DNA of 64,000 bases from Wenyingzhuangia marina (GCF_900130035.1 NZ_FQXQ01000006.1:1-64000); one strand, 5' to 3'. Positions 33,690 to 47,149 are shown, numbered from the stretch's first letter. The notes: generated by a model from the letters alone, not told the origin. Program-made: numbers and translations.

Positions 33690-33695
33690 ATTTAG

Positions 33696-33768
<73 letters not shown>

Positions 33769-33778
33769 ATTTGGATTG

Positions 33779-33808
33779 CAAATATACGAGATATCAACAA
33801 TTCCCAAA
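33779..33808 (-). promoter_or_regulatory. Promoter of tRNA-fMet copy 2
   Basis: On the minus strand TTTG (33805-33808), 18 nt, TATATTTG (33779-33786). The tRNA starts 10 nt downstream, as in copy 1, but the spacer sequence is different. Confidence 0.7.
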
Positions 33809-34021
33809 ATAATTTCACATAAAATATTCATAAAAAAGTTAACTTACTATTGAACAATATTTTAAGATAACAACTCATGTTAATTCTAATAAATACACAA
33901 AAAAACATAAATCATCAACTTTTGTACATTTTTAAACAACAAACACTACAATCAATTAAACTTAATTTAAAAATTAAAGTCATATCATAAATAAAAACTA
34001 AAACTAACAAAAGATTACCCC

Positions 34022-35389
34022 ATGAAAAACAAACACATTATACACTTATATAACAGGGTGGGTTTTGGAATTCTTCCTCAAAACTTAGACAAATTAAGTC
34101 GTTTTTCTATGAAAGAAAACGTTAATTATCTTTTTAAAAAATCTAAAACCATTACTCCTATTATTGTTGATACTTCTAAATTGGAAAACATCAAGTCTCT
34201 TGATAAAAATGACGAAAAAAAACGTATGCTCCAAAAAGAAAACAGACGTTTGTTGGCTAATTTAAATTCTGAATGGTATTATCAACTAAATCATTCAACC
34301 GAATTACTAAGAGATAAAATGACTTTATTTTGGGCAAATCATTTTGTTTGTGCTGAAAATGATGTTTTACAAACCCAGCAATATCTTTTGGTTTTAAAGA
34401 AAAACGCTTTGGGAAACTTTAGAGATTTTGTACTAGAAATCTCCAAAACCCCTATGATGATTAAATATCTTAACAATCAGCAAAACCGAAAAGAAAACCC
34501 TAACGAGAACTATGCCCGAGAATTAATGGAGCTATTTACTTTAGGAAATGGACATTATACAGAAACAGACATTAAGGAATCTGCAAGGGCTTTTACTGGT
34601 TGGTCATCAAATAAAACTACATTTATTTTTAGAGCAAAACATCATGATTTTGGTAGCAAAACATTCTTAGGTAAAACGGGTACGTTTAATGGTACAGATA
34701 TCATTGATATCATTTTAGAACAGCCGCAATGTGCTTTGTTTATCTCAAAAAAAATATACAAAGAGTTTGTTAACCCTACACCAAATCAGGAACATATTAC
34801 ACAAATGGCTAACGTGTTTAGAAAAAATTATGATATTTCTGATTTGATGGAATTTGTGCTTACTTCTGATTGGTTTTATGAAGATAAAAACATAGGTGTT
34901 AAAATAAAATCTCCGGTAGAACTATTGGTCGGAATTCAAAAAGTAATTCCTTATACTTTTAATAAAACCAAATATTTTCAATACCTACAATTTAATTTAG
35001 GTCAAAAATTATTATATCCACCAAACGTTGCAGGTTGGCCTGGAAACAAGCAATGGATTGATGCCAACACCATTATGTTAAGATTAAAACTAACCTCTAC
35101 CATTGCCCAGCAAAAAGAAATAGAACTAGAACCCGAAGTAGCTTTTGAAGATGATTTTGAAACCTTTAACAAACGTAAAAACAATAAGAATAAATTATTA
35201 TTTACAACAGTTGATTGGCAAGAATTTAACCAACAAATAAAAAACACAAACGCTACAGATTGGCAAGAAGTACTTATTGGTTCTAGCTTAAATCAAAACA
35301 CCGTAGATTTTATTAAAAAAATAAACACTAACAACATCAAAGAATTCTGTATTGCCCTTATGTCTTTACCAGAATACCAAATGTGCTAA
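34022..35389 (+). CDS. DUF1800 family protein
   Basis: A 455-residue protein of the DUF1800 family, without a recognisable signal peptide. Family blocks are IHLYNRVGFGILP at the N-terminus, MTLFWANHFV, KNPNENYARELMELFTLGNGHYTETDIKESARAFTGW and the later LYPPNVAGWPGNKQWID. The protein is mostly helical. In many bacteria a DUF1800 gene directly precedes a DUF1501 gene, as here (12-nt gap), so the products probably act together. The function is unknown; roles in surface or secreted complexes have been suggested only from context. Confidence 0.9.
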   Translation: MKNKHIIHLYNRVGFGILPQNLDKLSRFSMKENVNYLFKKSKTITPIIVDTSKLENIKSLDKNDEKKRMLQKENRRLLANLNSEWYYQLNHSTELLRDKMTLFWANHFVCAENDVLQTQQYLLVLKKNALGNFRDFVLEISKTPMMIKYLNNQQNRKENPNENYARELMELFTLGNGHYTETDIKESARAFTGWSSNKTTFIFRAKHHDFGSKTFLGKTGTFNGTDIIDIILEQPQCALFISKKIYKEFVNPTPNQEHITQMANVFRKNYDISDLMEFVLTSDWFYEDKNIGVKIKSPVELLVGIQKVIPYTFNKTKYFQYLQFNLGQKLLYPPNVAGWPGNKQWIDANTIMLRLKLTSTIAQQKEIELEPEVAFEDDFETFNKRKNNKNKLLFTTVDWQEFNQQIKNTNATDWQEVLIGSSLNQNTVDFIKKINTNNIKEFCIALMSLPEYQMC

Positions 35390-35401
35390 ACTCCACCTAT
35401 T

Positions 35402-36595
35402 ATGAAAAGAAGAGATTTTTTAATTAACAGTTCTTTGGCTAGCGGAATGTTTTTTGTTCCAAGTTTTGTTTCCGCTTTCGAAAAAATTCCGACAAATCTT
35501 ATTGGTCATAAAAAATTAGTAGTCATTCAACTTTCTGGAGGAAATGATGGTTTAAACACTGTAGTGCCTTACAGAAATGATTTGTATTATAAAAACAGAC
35601 CTAATATTTCTATTCCAAAATCAGAGATTTTAAATTTGAATGGGGAACTTGGTTTACCTCCCTCTATGTCATCTCTCAAAAATTTATATGATCAAGGATA
35701 TGTAAGCATTATTAACAATGTTGGATATCCCAACCCCGTAAGATCACATTTTAGATCGGCAGACATTTGGCAAACAGCCAGTGACGCTAATGAATATAAA
35801 TCTTCAGGATGGTTAGGGAATTACTTAGATATTTACAATCAAGAATCTCACATGGCAATTGATGTAGACAACAAACTTTCTTTGGCTTTAAAAGGAAATG
35901 ACAAGAGTGGAATTGCCGCTTTTGATCCTAAATTATTATACAAAAATGCTAGTGATCCTTTTTTTAATAAAGTGATTAACAAACATCATATGGATGAACA
36001 TTTGAGTGAAGAAAACTTAGGCTATTTATACAAACAAATGATTCAAGCAGAATCATCCGCTTCCTATATTTTTAACAAATCAAAGACGTATGAATCTAAA
36101 GCTAATTATCCTAAAAATGCTTTTGGTAAACAATTAAATACAACTGCTAGTTTTATTAACTCTCATTTAGAAACCAAAGTTTATTATGTTTCTATGGGTG
36201 GTTTTGACACACATTATGCCGAAACCAACAGACATAAAAGGTTGATGAATATTTTATCTGAAGGCTTAGAAGTTTTTGTGAATGATTTAAAACAAAATAA
36301 CACTTTTAAAGATACTTTAATTATGGTTTTTTCTGAGTTTGGAAGACGTGTAGAAGAAAATGGAAGTAAAGGAACAGATCATGGAGCTGCTAACAATTTA
36401 TTTTTAATTACAGAAAATCTAAAAAAACCTGGAATTTATAACAACCATCCAAACTTAGCAGATTTAGATGATAATGGAGATATTAAATATGAAATAGATT
36501 TTAGACAAGTATATGCTACAGTTTTAGAAAAATGGTTAAAGGCAGACCCTAAAAAAGTATTAGGAAAACCTTTTAATCATTTAAATTTTATATAG
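35402..36595 (+). CDS. DUF1501 family protein with twin-Arg-like signal
   Basis: A 397-residue protein of the DUF1501 family, related to the alkaline phosphatase/sulfatase superfamily. The N-terminus (MKRRDFLINSSLASGMFF) looks like a Tat signal with RR. The conserved core includes VVIQLSGGNDGLNTVVPY, VRSHFRSADIWQTA, YYVSMGGFDTHY and VFSEFGRRVEENGSKGTDHGAA, which hold the likely metal-binding Asp and His. Tat export would fit a cofactor-bound exported protein. It follows DUF1800 by 12 nt and ends at a terminator. Confidence 0.9.
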   Translation: MKRRDFLINSSLASGMFFVPSFVSAFEKIPTNLIGHKKLVVIQLSGGNDGLNTVVPYRNDLYYKNRPNISIPKSEILNLNGELGLPPSMSSLKNLYDQGYVSIINNVGYPNPVRSHFRSADIWQTASDANEYKSSGWLGNYLDIYNQESHMAIDVDNKLSLALKGNDKSGIAAFDPKLLYKNASDPFFNKVINKHHMDEHLSEENLGYLYKQMIQAESSASYIFNKSKTYESKANYPKNAFGKQLNTTASFINSHLETKVYYVSMGGFDTHYAETNRHKRLMNILSEGLEVFVNDLKQNNTFKDTLIMVFSEFGRRVEENGSKGTDHGAANNLFLITENLKKPGIYNNHPNLADLDDNGDIKYEIDFRQVYATVLEKWLKADPKKVLGKPFNHLNFI

Positions 36596-36616
36596 ACAGA
36601 ACTGTACAAAAAACTT

Positions 36617-36655
36617 AAAACTGCATTATGAATTATTTTATAATGCAGTTTTTTT
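36617..36655 (+). terminator. Terminator of the DUF1800-DUF1501 operon
   Basis: AAAACTGCATTAT pairs with ATAATGCAGTTTT and is followed by T7, shortly after the DUF1501 stop. Confidence 0.85.
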
Positions 36656-36756
36656 ATCCCCCTGAATGAATACCCTTTTATATGATAATTTTTGTATCAT
36701 ATCTGTAATTATTAAAGCATCATTTCGACAATAGTGATGAAATTAAAATAAAATTC

Positions 36757-37197
36757 ATGAAACTTTTAGTTAAACTTTTACTTACCATTATTTTATCTAC
36801 TAGCGCATTTGCACAAGACAAAACCAAAGCGGTATTCACAACCGAAAAGGGAGCTATTAACGGATTTGATCCAGTAGCTTATTTTACAGAATCTAAACCC
36901 GTAATAGGGAAAAAAGACATCACCTACAAATGGAACAATGCTACATGGCATTTTAGCTCAAAAGAAAACATGACCCTTTTTAAAGCAAAACCTAATAAAT
37001 ATGCTCCTCAATATGGAGGATGGTGTGCCTTTGGTTGGTCAAGAGGATACCCAGCAAAAATAGAGGCTGATGCATGGAGCATTGTAAATGGTAAACTTTA
37101 TTTAAACTACAATAAAGAAGTCCAAGAAACTTGGTCTGAAAAGAAAGAAGAGTTTATTATAAAAGCCGATAAAAATTATAAAGAAAAAGGATTTTAA
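36757..37197 (+). CDS. Exported YHS-domain protein
   Basis: A 146-residue protein with a signal peptide (MKLLVKLLLTIILSTSAFAQ). The mature part is a single YHS-like domain: INGFDPVAYFTESKPVIG, TYKWNNATWHFSSKENMTLFKAKPNKYAPQYGGWCAF and a C-terminal helix. YHS domains occur in metal-handling proteins and in sensors; the single Cys in GGWCAF may bind metal. It is probably periplasmic. The gene stands alone, 90 nt before the LLM oxidoreductase. Confidence 0.88.
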   Translation: MKLLVKLLLTIILSTSAFAQDKTKAVFTTEKGAINGFDPVAYFTESKPVIGKKDITYKWNNATWHFSSKENMTLFKAKPNKYAPQYGGWCAFGWSRGYPAKIEADAWSIVNGKLYLNYNKEVQETWSEKKEEFIIKADKNYKEKGF

Positions 37198-37287
37198 CTC
37201 TCCAAATCTTTATCATTTTCACATATATTTTAACCATCAACGTAATTAAAATTTGATTACCGTTAATTACATTTTATAAAATTCAAC

Positions 37288-38292
37288 ATGACAAATAACA
37301 AACCTACCCACTATTCTATTTTAGATTTGGCCGTTGTAGCCAATGGAACCAGTATCCAGCAAACTTATAAAAACACGCTTCGCCTAGCCCAAAAAGCAGA
37401 ATCTTACGGGTACAAACGTTTTTGGTTAGCAGAACATCATAACATGGCAACCATTGCCAGCAGCGCTCCTAGTATTTTAATAGGATATGTTGCTCAGGGA
37501 ACCACAAGTATTAGAGTTGGTTCTGGTGGAATTATGCTCCCAAACCATGCTCCTTTAATTGTGGCTGAACAATTTGGAACTTTGGGATCCTTATACCCTA
37601 ACAGAATTGATTTAGGTTTGGGAAGAGCCCCAGGAACCGATCAAGAAACTGCACATGCCATTCGTTCTGATTTTATGGATGCGGCCCATTCTTTTCCTAA
37701 AGAAATTGATAAAATTCAAACTTTTTTTTCTGAAGAAAATGCCAGTTCTAAAGTAAGAGCTACGGTTGCTGAAGGTGTTGATGTCCCTTTGTACATTTTA
37801 GGTTCTAGTACAGACAGTGCTCACTTGGCTGCTAAAAAAGGATTGCCTTATGCTTTTGCTAGTCATTTTGCCACAGCAATGCTTTTAGATGCCTTAGACA
37901 TTTATAGAAACGAATTTAAAGCTTCAAAAGCGTTAAACACTCCTTATACAATTGCAGGTGTTAACGTAATTATTGCAGATACTGATGAAGAAGCTGAAAA
38001 CATTTCTACTTCCTTCTTTAAATTGATTGTTGGAATTTTAACTGGAAAAAGACAACCTTTATCTGAACCTACAGAAATGACAAATGACTTAAAAGAAATT
38101 TTACAACATCCTTCTGTACAACAAATGATTAAATATTCTTTTATAGGAAGTAAAGAAACTGTGAAAAAACAAATTCAGGCTTTTTTAGAAAAAACAAAGG
38201 TTGACGAAATTATTGTCACAACCAATATTTATAGTATTGAAGACAAAATACACTCCTACAAACTGCTTTCTGAAATTATGAAAGAAATATAA
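37288..38292 (+). CDS. LLM-class flavin-dependent oxidoreductase
   Basis: A 334-residue bacterial luciferase-like TIM barrel of the MsnO8/YhbW type. Typical segments are YSILDLAVVANG at the start, AQKAESYGYKRFWLAEHHNM, VGSGGIMLPNHAPLIVAEQFGTL, RIDLGLGRAPGTD and the C-terminal FIGSKETVKKQIQAFLEKT. It should bind reduced FMN and act as a monooxygenase or oxidoreductase on an unknown small molecule. A terminator follows directly. Confidence 0.92.
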   Translation: MTNNKPTHYSILDLAVVANGTSIQQTYKNTLRLAQKAESYGYKRFWLAEHHNMATIASSAPSILIGYVAQGTTSIRVGSGGIMLPNHAPLIVAEQFGTLGSLYPNRIDLGLGRAPGTDQETAHAIRSDFMDAAHSFPKEIDKIQTFFSEENASSKVRATVAEGVDVPLYILGSSTDSAHLAAKKGLPYAFASHFATAMLLDALDIYRNEFKASKALNTPYTIAGVNVIIADTDEEAENISTSFFKLIVGILTGKRQPLSEPTEMTNDLKEILQHPSVQQMIKYSFIGSKETVKKQIQAFLEKTKVDEIIVTTNIYSIEDKIHSYKLLSEIMKEI

Positions 38293-38297
38293 GTATC

Positions 38298-38337
38298 AAA
38301 AAAAAGTGCCTTACATTTTATGTTAAGGCACTTTTTA
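38298..38337. terminator. Bidirectional terminator
   Basis: AAAAAAAGTGCCTTA pairs with TAAGGCACTTTTT around a 10-nt loop, between the convergent LLM gene and the large esterase gene. Confidence 0.85.
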
Positions 38338-38387
38338 AACAAACTATAATTAAACTACTAAAACTTTCTTTTTCTACTTGATTGGAT

Positions 38388-40961
38388 TTATTTCCATTCA
38401 AAATCTCCCTTCTCTACAGACCAATCATTTCCAAAAAAACCTGAAGCTTTTACAGCAGACATTCCATTTTCTAAAACATCATCATCAAACAATAAAACAT
38501 CTGGAAAAGTGGTTCCATTTACCAAATAATGATTCATATATGCTGCTTTCATTCCTTTGCTTCCTGTTGCAGTTACTACTCCAACACAAGCTATATCACT
38601 ATCTGTTCTTGGTACAATAAAATACATTCCCCATTGGTTTCCTGTAATTGATTTTCCATCAAAATCAATCTTATTATTTTCTACCTGAATAGGTGATTTC
38701 TTCAACAACGTTTTCCATGCAGCGTTATTACTTTTATTTCCATAAATCACCACATTTCTATCTGCATATTTCTTAGGCGAAAAATCTACATCTTTCACCA
38801 ATTCAATTTTTCCATTGGCACGGTACCAAAACGTTTCTGCATCAAACCTAGCTCGGTTTAAATACCATTCATTTTCTTCATCAGTTCCTTTGGTTGCATA
38901 TACAAAAACTACATGGTGTCTAAAAGCATCTTTAAACCCTCCATTTCTATGAGGTCCTTTTTGCGCTAAACTAGGAACTGATGTATTTTTCCATACTCCA
39001 TCAACTTTTTGAAAGTACATTTTAGCTCCTTTATTAATTGTGATGATACGCTCATCTATTTTAATTTCATTTTTATCAGTAACTAATTTTGAAAAATCAA
39101 CCAATAACAAAGCCGCATTATTTGTTTTGATAGACAAATCTCCCTCTTCTTTAGAAAAGTTGAATGAACTGGTTTTAAAAGGAATTTCTTGCTGGTATAT
39201 GGTAACAAAATGTGAACTTGCTGATACTCCTGGTGAACCTGTATAGAATTCTAAGTTTTTAATTTCATCATCTTTTTTAATAGTATGTCTTTTAAAGAAA
39301 TTAAAAAGAGGTTCCCAGTCTATACTATGATCTCCATACCAATGCGTTCCATCAGGATATTCATAATACACAAAATCATTATGAAAAGTTCCCAATCGTT
39401 GTCTCATTCCTCTAGCGATAGAAGTTGGCACTACATTGTCTTTTTCTCCATGTAGCAAATACACACCAACATGTAAATAATTACGAATCAACTCCAACGT
39501 TCTACTAGGGGTTCCTGCTCTTTCAATCATTTTTTCGACAGGAGTCAATTCTTGAGACTGATTAAATTTTAAACGACTCACTATTTCTGGTGTCATTCCT
39601 AATTTTGTTAATTCTGTTTGCGGTAATTCTAAAGTACTTTTTAAAAATCCATCTCTGTATAACAACAAATCTGGGTAACCAGCACAAGGAGCAATGGCTG
39701 CAAATTTATCTGGATAAGTAGCTCCTAAATACCAAGTTCCATGTCCTCCCATGGAATGACCTGTTAAATATATTTTTTGAGGATCTGGTTGATAAATGTT
39801 TTTAGCATCTGCCATTACTTCTAAAGCATCTAATCTTCCCCAGTCTTCCCAAGCAAATCCAAAAGGACGTCTATTGGTTGGTGCCACCAAATCACCCCAA
39901 TCTTTTTGTTTATAGGCATTGGCTTGATTTACGGCTTCTACCGAAGCTCCGTGAACAGATAAAAAGAAAGCTCCGTTTTTTAAATCTTTGTTGCTTGATG
40001 GAGCAACACTATAATATTGTACACTTCCATCAATATCACTAATAAAAGTACGTTTGATTTTTTGGTGTTTAGACTTTACTTGAATTTCAACTTCTTTGGT
40101 GTCTAAAACACTGTTCTTATTTTTTAAAATAATATTTAACTTTTCTGCTCCAACTTTGCTATTATTAGATACTGCAGCAATAGAAAAAGGCATTTTTAAC
40201 ACACTCATAGGAGCTATATCAGGAACGATAGTTTCTAGTTTCTTACCTTTTAATTCTGATTCTAAACTATATCCTTTTATCCAAGTATTGGTGCTATTCA
40301 CCACTCTAATTCCACCAGTATAGTTTTTAGATTCATCAAACAAAACATCAGGAACCAAAACATCTCTTGTGGTTAATTGTACCTCCATTTTGGGCTCTAT
40401 TAACCTTGCTCTAATTCTAGGAAAACGTCCTACTTTTAGTACAAAAACATTCATTCCTTTTTTTAACTCTAGAGGAATTAAATTCCATCCAAAATCGTAA
40501 TGATCTCCTTCGTGTGGCAATCCATTAATCAAAACAAGTGAATGCCCCGATGCTTCAAACAAAACCGTTTTTACTTTGTTAGATTTGTATTTTAACAATA
40601 CATAACTTGATGATAGATTTTCATCATTAAAACTATTGGTTTCATCTACTTTTATGGTTTTCCAAACCATTGGATTTCCAACAAAATCAATATCAAAAGT
40701 TTCTTTGTTATTAGGCAAGTAATTTTCCTCTTCTAAAAACCTAGCATAAACAGGATCTTTAGGAAAAGAAGAGGAATTAAAATGATGGGTAGGTACTTTT
40801 AATGTTAAAGCTTTTTTAAAAACATGAATTAATTTTCCTTCTTGAATCGTTTCTATTTTTTCTTTTCCAAAATACTCAACAATATTTCCTGTTTTTTGTT
40901 GTGCAAAAAGACAACTTTGTATAAAAACTAACAGTAAAATAAGAGGTTTTATTTTTCTCAT
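38388..40961 (-). CDS. Large secreted prolyl-oligopeptidase-like esterase/peptidase
   Basis: An 857-residue exported protein with a signal peptide ending near LFAQQ. The N-terminal ~340 residues hold beta-sandwich regions (ligand-binding-like HEGDHYDFGWNLIPLELKKGMN). The alpha/beta-hydrolase domain (about 345-580) has the nucleophile elbow YLTGHSMGGHGTWYL, a later acid residue near LLHGEKDNVVPT and the His in YPDGTHWYGDHSIDW. A further ~280-residue beta-rich part follows. It could be an S9-type peptidase, or a carbohydrate esterase acting on pectin side chains. Being divergent from GH2 and GH95 genes favours an esterase. Confidence 0.75.
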   Translation of the reverse strand: MRKIKPLILLLVFIQSCLFAQQKTGNIVEYFGKEKIETIQEGKLIHVFKKALTLKVPTHHFNSSSFPKDPVYARFLEEENYLPNNKETFDIDFVGNPMVWKTIKVDETNSFNDENLSSSYVLLKYKSNKVKTVLFEASGHSLVLINGLPHEGDHYDFGWNLIPLELKKGMNVFVLKVGRFPRIRARLIEPKMEVQLTTRDVLVPDVLFDESKNYTGGIRVVNSTNTWIKGYSLESELKGKKLETIVPDIAPMSVLKMPFSIAAVSNNSKVGAEKLNIILKNKNSVLDTKEVEIQVKSKHQKIKRTFISDIDGSVQYYSVAPSSNKDLKNGAFFLSVHGASVEAVNQANAYKQKDWGDLVAPTNRRPFGFAWEDWGRLDALEVMADAKNIYQPDPQKIYLTGHSMGGHGTWYLGATYPDKFAAIAPCAGYPDLLLYRDGFLKSTLELPQTELTKLGMTPEIVSRLKFNQSQELTPVEKMIERAGTPSRTLELIRNYLHVGVYLLHGEKDNVVPTSIARGMRQRLGTFHNDFVYYEYPDGTHWYGDHSIDWEPLFNFFKRHTIKKDDEIKNLEFYTGSPGVSASSHFVTIYQQEIPFKTSSFNFSKEEGDLSIKTNNAALLLVDFSKLVTDKNEIKIDERIITINKGAKMYFQKVDGVWKNTSVPSLAQKGPHRNGGFKDAFRHHVVFVYATKGTDEENEWYLNRARFDAETFWYRANGKIELVKDVDFSPKKYADRNVVIYGNKSNNAAWKTLLKKSPIQVENNKIDFDGKSITGNQWGMYFIVPRTDSDIACVGVVTATGSKGMKAAYMNHYLVNGTTFPDVLLFDDDVLENGMSAVKASGFFGNDWSVEKGDFEWK

Positions 40962-41195
40962 GATGATGATTTCTTTACTTAAATATGATGGTTGAAAATA
41001 AAACTACATCAAAACTAGCCTGCTAAAAACATATTTCGACAAATAACAAATTACACAAGCTAAATAACTTATGTAATGAATACTTTATTACAATGATTCC
41101 TCACTAAAAATGAATGTCACCTTGATTTTGTACGATAATAACACCTCTTATTTTTTTAATAATCTGTATTTTCATCATCTCATTTAAACCCTTAA

Positions 41196-44303
<3,108 letters not shown>

Positions 44304-44314
44304 AAACAGAAATA

Positions 44315-46735
44315 ATGAATTTATTACAACCCCAAAAAACCATCATAAGAATCTGTGCTATTCTTATGATGGTTAATCCCTTAGCACTTTTAGCCCAATC
44401 TACAAATACCTTATGGTTTGACGAACCCGCCAACTATTTTGAAGAAACACTAGTTTTAGGAAATGGTAAAATGGGAGCTTCCGTTTTCGGTGGTGTAAGT
44501 ACAGATCAAATATATTTGAACGATGCTACTTTATGGTCTGGAGAACCTGTAAACCCATACAACAATCCAGATGCACATCAATATGTTACTCCTGTTAGAG
44601 AGGCTTTACAAAACGAAAATTATAAAGCTGCAGATTCTATAAATCGTTTTTTACAAGGACCATATTCTCAATCATATGCTCCATTAGGAACTATGATGGT
44701 TCACTACAAAAATCAAAGTGACTTTAAAAACTATCATCGTGAACTAGATATTAGTAAAGCGATTTCAACAGTTACTTACCAAAGTAATGGAATCAATTTT
44801 AAAAGAGAATATTTTGTTTCTCATCCAGACAAAATTATGGTTATTCGCTTAACAAGCGATCAAAAAAACAGCATTAACTGTAGCATTGATTTTAATAGTC
44901 TTTTAAGATATAAAATCACCAATACTAAAGATGTCTTAAATATTAGCGGTTATGCTCCTTATCATGCAGAACCTAGCTATAGAGACAACATAGAAAACCC
45001 TATTCTTTTTGATGAAAATAGAGGAACAAGATTCTCAACACTATTCAAAGTAAAAAACACTGATGGAGAGATTATAGCAACAGATAAAACTTTAGAAATA
45101 AAAAACTGTAGTCAAGCTACCATTTACGTTTCTATAGCAACTAGTTTTAATGGTTTTGATAAAAATCCAGCTACAGATGGACTTAACCATCAAAAAATAG
45201 CTTTTAAAAATTTAAATAAAGCTTATAAAAAATCTTTTGAAGAGCTAAAAAACAATCACTTAAAAGATTATCAAAGCCTATACAATAGAGTAACATTAGA
45301 CCTAGGACCAACTAAGGCGACTAAATTATCTACGGACAAGAGATTATTACGTTATAGTGACGAAGGAATTGAAGATAAAAACCTAGAGATTTTATACTTT
45401 AACTATGGTAGATACTTATTTATCTCGTCATCAAGAACCAAAGGAGTTCCAGCCAATTTACAAGGTATTTGGAATCCTTACATGAGACCACCTTGGAGTA
45501 GTAACTACACCTTAAATATAAATGTTGAAGAAAATTATTGGTTAGCAGAAACTGCCAATCTTTCTGAACTTCACACTCCACTTTTAGAGTTCATCAACAA
45601 TATTTCTAAAACAGGAGCTATTACCGCTAAAACTTACTATGGAGTAAACGGTTGGGCTGCTTGTCAAAATTCAGATATTTGGGCACTTAGTAACCCTGTT
45701 GGTGATTATGGTGAAGGAGATCCTAATTGGGCTAACTGGAACATGGGAGGTACATGGTTAGCTACTCACTTATGGGAACATTACATTTATACACAAGACA
45801 AAAAATATCTAAAAAAAGATGCATATCCTGTGATGAAGGGAGCTGTAGAATTCTGTTTAGATTGGATGATAAAAGACAAAAACGGAAAATGGATTACTTC
45901 TCCTAGTACATCACCAGAGAACAAATATATTACTGCTGATGGATATCACGGTGCTACATTATACGGAGCTACTTCTGACTTAGCTATGATTAGAGAATTA
46001 TTTAATGATTTCATAAATGCTTCAGCAGAGTTAAATATAGATAATGACTTCTTAGCTCGTGTAAAAGATGTAAAAGATAATTTATATCCTTATCAAATAG
46101 GTAAAAAAGGAAACTTACAAGAATGGTATTATGATTGGGAAGATGAAGAACCTAAACACAGACATCAATCTCACCTTTTTGGTCTATACCCAGGTCATCA
46201 TATTAACGTGAATGATACACCAGATTTAGCCAATGCAGCTCGTAAAACTTTAGAAATAAAAGGAGATGAAACCACTGGTTGGTCTAAAGGATGGAGAATT
46301 AATCTTTGGGCTAGGTTGCAAGATGGAAATCATGCATACAAAATGTATAGAGAGTTATTAAAATATGTTGATCCTGATAAATCTGATGGAACTCATAAAG
46401 GACATGGAGGAACATATCCTAATCTTTTTGATGCCCACCCTCCTTTTCAAATTGATGGTAATTTTGGAGGAGCTGCTGCAGTTATTGAAATGTTAATGCA
46501 ATCTTACGAGGGTAATATATATTTACTACCTGCACTACCAGATGTTTGGGACCAAGGAAGCATTAAAGGTATTAAAGCTAAAGGTGGTTTTGAACTTGAA
46601 ATGGAATGGAAAAACAATACATTAATCAAAACCAAAATTAAAGCTACAAATACAGGAAAAACCACTTTGATTTATGGAAAAATTAAAAAAGAGGTTTCAT
46701 TAAGGAAAGGTGAAACAAAAGAGATTTTGTGGTAA
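44315..46735 (+). CDS. GH95 alpha-L-fucosidase / alpha-L-galactosidase
   Basis: An 806-residue exported inverting enzyme with an N-terminal signal (ILMMVNPLALLAQ). The N-terminal beta-domain has LGNGKMGASVFGGVSTDQIYLND and TLWSGEP; the catalytic (alpha/alpha)6 barrel has LQGIWNPYMRPPWSSNYTLNIN, EENYWLAETANLSEL, ENKYITADGYHGAT, HRHQSHLFGLYPGHHI and FQIDGNFGGAAAVIEM. Members hydrolyse alpha-1,2-L-fucose in xyloglucan and related glycans, or alpha-L-galactose in rhamnogalacturonan II. The latter would fit a pectin lifestyle. It is co-transcribed with GH2. Confidence 0.93.
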   Translation: MNLLQPQKTIIRICAILMMVNPLALLAQSTNTLWFDEPANYFEETLVLGNGKMGASVFGGVSTDQIYLNDATLWSGEPVNPYNNPDAHQYVTPVREALQNENYKAADSINRFLQGPYSQSYAPLGTMMVHYKNQSDFKNYHRELDISKAISTVTYQSNGINFKREYFVSHPDKIMVIRLTSDQKNSINCSIDFNSLLRYKITNTKDVLNISGYAPYHAEPSYRDNIENPILFDENRGTRFSTLFKVKNTDGEIIATDKTLEIKNCSQATIYVSIATSFNGFDKNPATDGLNHQKIAFKNLNKAYKKSFEELKNNHLKDYQSLYNRVTLDLGPTKATKLSTDKRLLRYSDEGIEDKNLEILYFNYGRYLFISSSRTKGVPANLQGIWNPYMRPPWSSNYTLNINVEENYWLAETANLSELHTPLLEFINNISKTGAITAKTYYGVNGWAACQNSDIWALSNPVGDYGEGDPNWANWNMGGTWLATHLWEHYIYTQDKKYLKKDAYPVMKGAVEFCLDWMIKDKNGKWITSPSTSPENKYITADGYHGATLYGATSDLAMIRELFNDFINASAELNIDNDFLARVKDVKDNLYPYQIGKKGNLQEWYYDWEDEEPKHRHQSHLFGLYPGHHINVNDTPDLANAARKTLEIKGDETTGWSKGWRINLWARLQDGNHAYKMYRELLKYVDPDKSDGTHKGHGGTYPNLFDAHPPFQIDGNFGGAAAVIEMLMQSYEGNIYLLPALPDVWDQGSIKGIKAKGGFELEMEWKNNTLIKTKIKATNTGKTTLIYGKIKKEVSLRKGETKEILW

Positions 46736-46750
46736 CAACAAAATATATTT

Positions 46751-46784
46751 ATAGCGCTAAAGCATTCATGTTTTAGCGCTATTT
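46751..46784. terminator. Terminator after GH95
   Basis: ATAGCGCTAAA pairs with TTTAGCGCTAT around a short loop, and a T-run follows. It overlaps the stop codon of the convergent HxlR-type gene (46779-46781). Confidence 0.8.
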
Positions 46785-47126
46785 TTTCATCTCCATCATA
46801 TGGTCATTTGCCCAAGAAACTAAGTTCTTTAAATTTGGCAATAAACTTTGTCCTCTTTCTGTTAAATTATATTCTACTTTAGGTGGAATTTGAGGATATA
46901 CCTCTCTGTGAATTAAATCATCTGCCTCTAACTTTTTTAGAGTAACAGTAAGCATTTTTTGAGAAATGGTTCCAATGTACTTATGAATTTCATTAAAGCG
47001 TAAAGTATCTGCATCTCCTAATAATAAAATTACCAAAACAGACCATTTATCTCCAATTCTATCTAACACATTTCTAACCGGACAATTATCGGCATCCAAA
47101 TATATTTCTAAATTATTTTTGTTCAT
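46779..47126 (-). CDS. HxlR-family transcriptional regulator
   Basis: A 115-residue winged-helix regulator. The typical start CPVRNVLDRIGDKWSVLVILLL carries the single Cys (about 14) that in several HxlR members senses electrophiles or quinones. RFNEIHKYIGTISQKMLTVTLKKLEADDLI is the DNA-binding helix pair, and YNLTERGQSLLP forms the wing. It is divergent from an NmrA-like oxidoreductase gene with GTAAG-type inverted repeats between them, matching the ytfH/ytfG arrangement of E. coli. It is likely to repress both genes until a reactive compound is present. Confidence 0.9.
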   Translation of the reverse strand: MNKNNLEIYLDADNCPVRNVLDRIGDKWSVLVILLLGDADTLRFNEIHKYIGTISQKMLTVTLKKLEADDLIHREVYPQIPPKVEYNLTERGQSLLPNLKNLVSWANDHMMEMKK

Positions 47127-47149
47127 AACCCACTCATTTCCAATATTAA

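Noticed and set aside
40096-40323. Frame on the plus strand inside the large esterase gene
   Set aside because: Low-complexity hydrophobic translation antisense to a clear gene.
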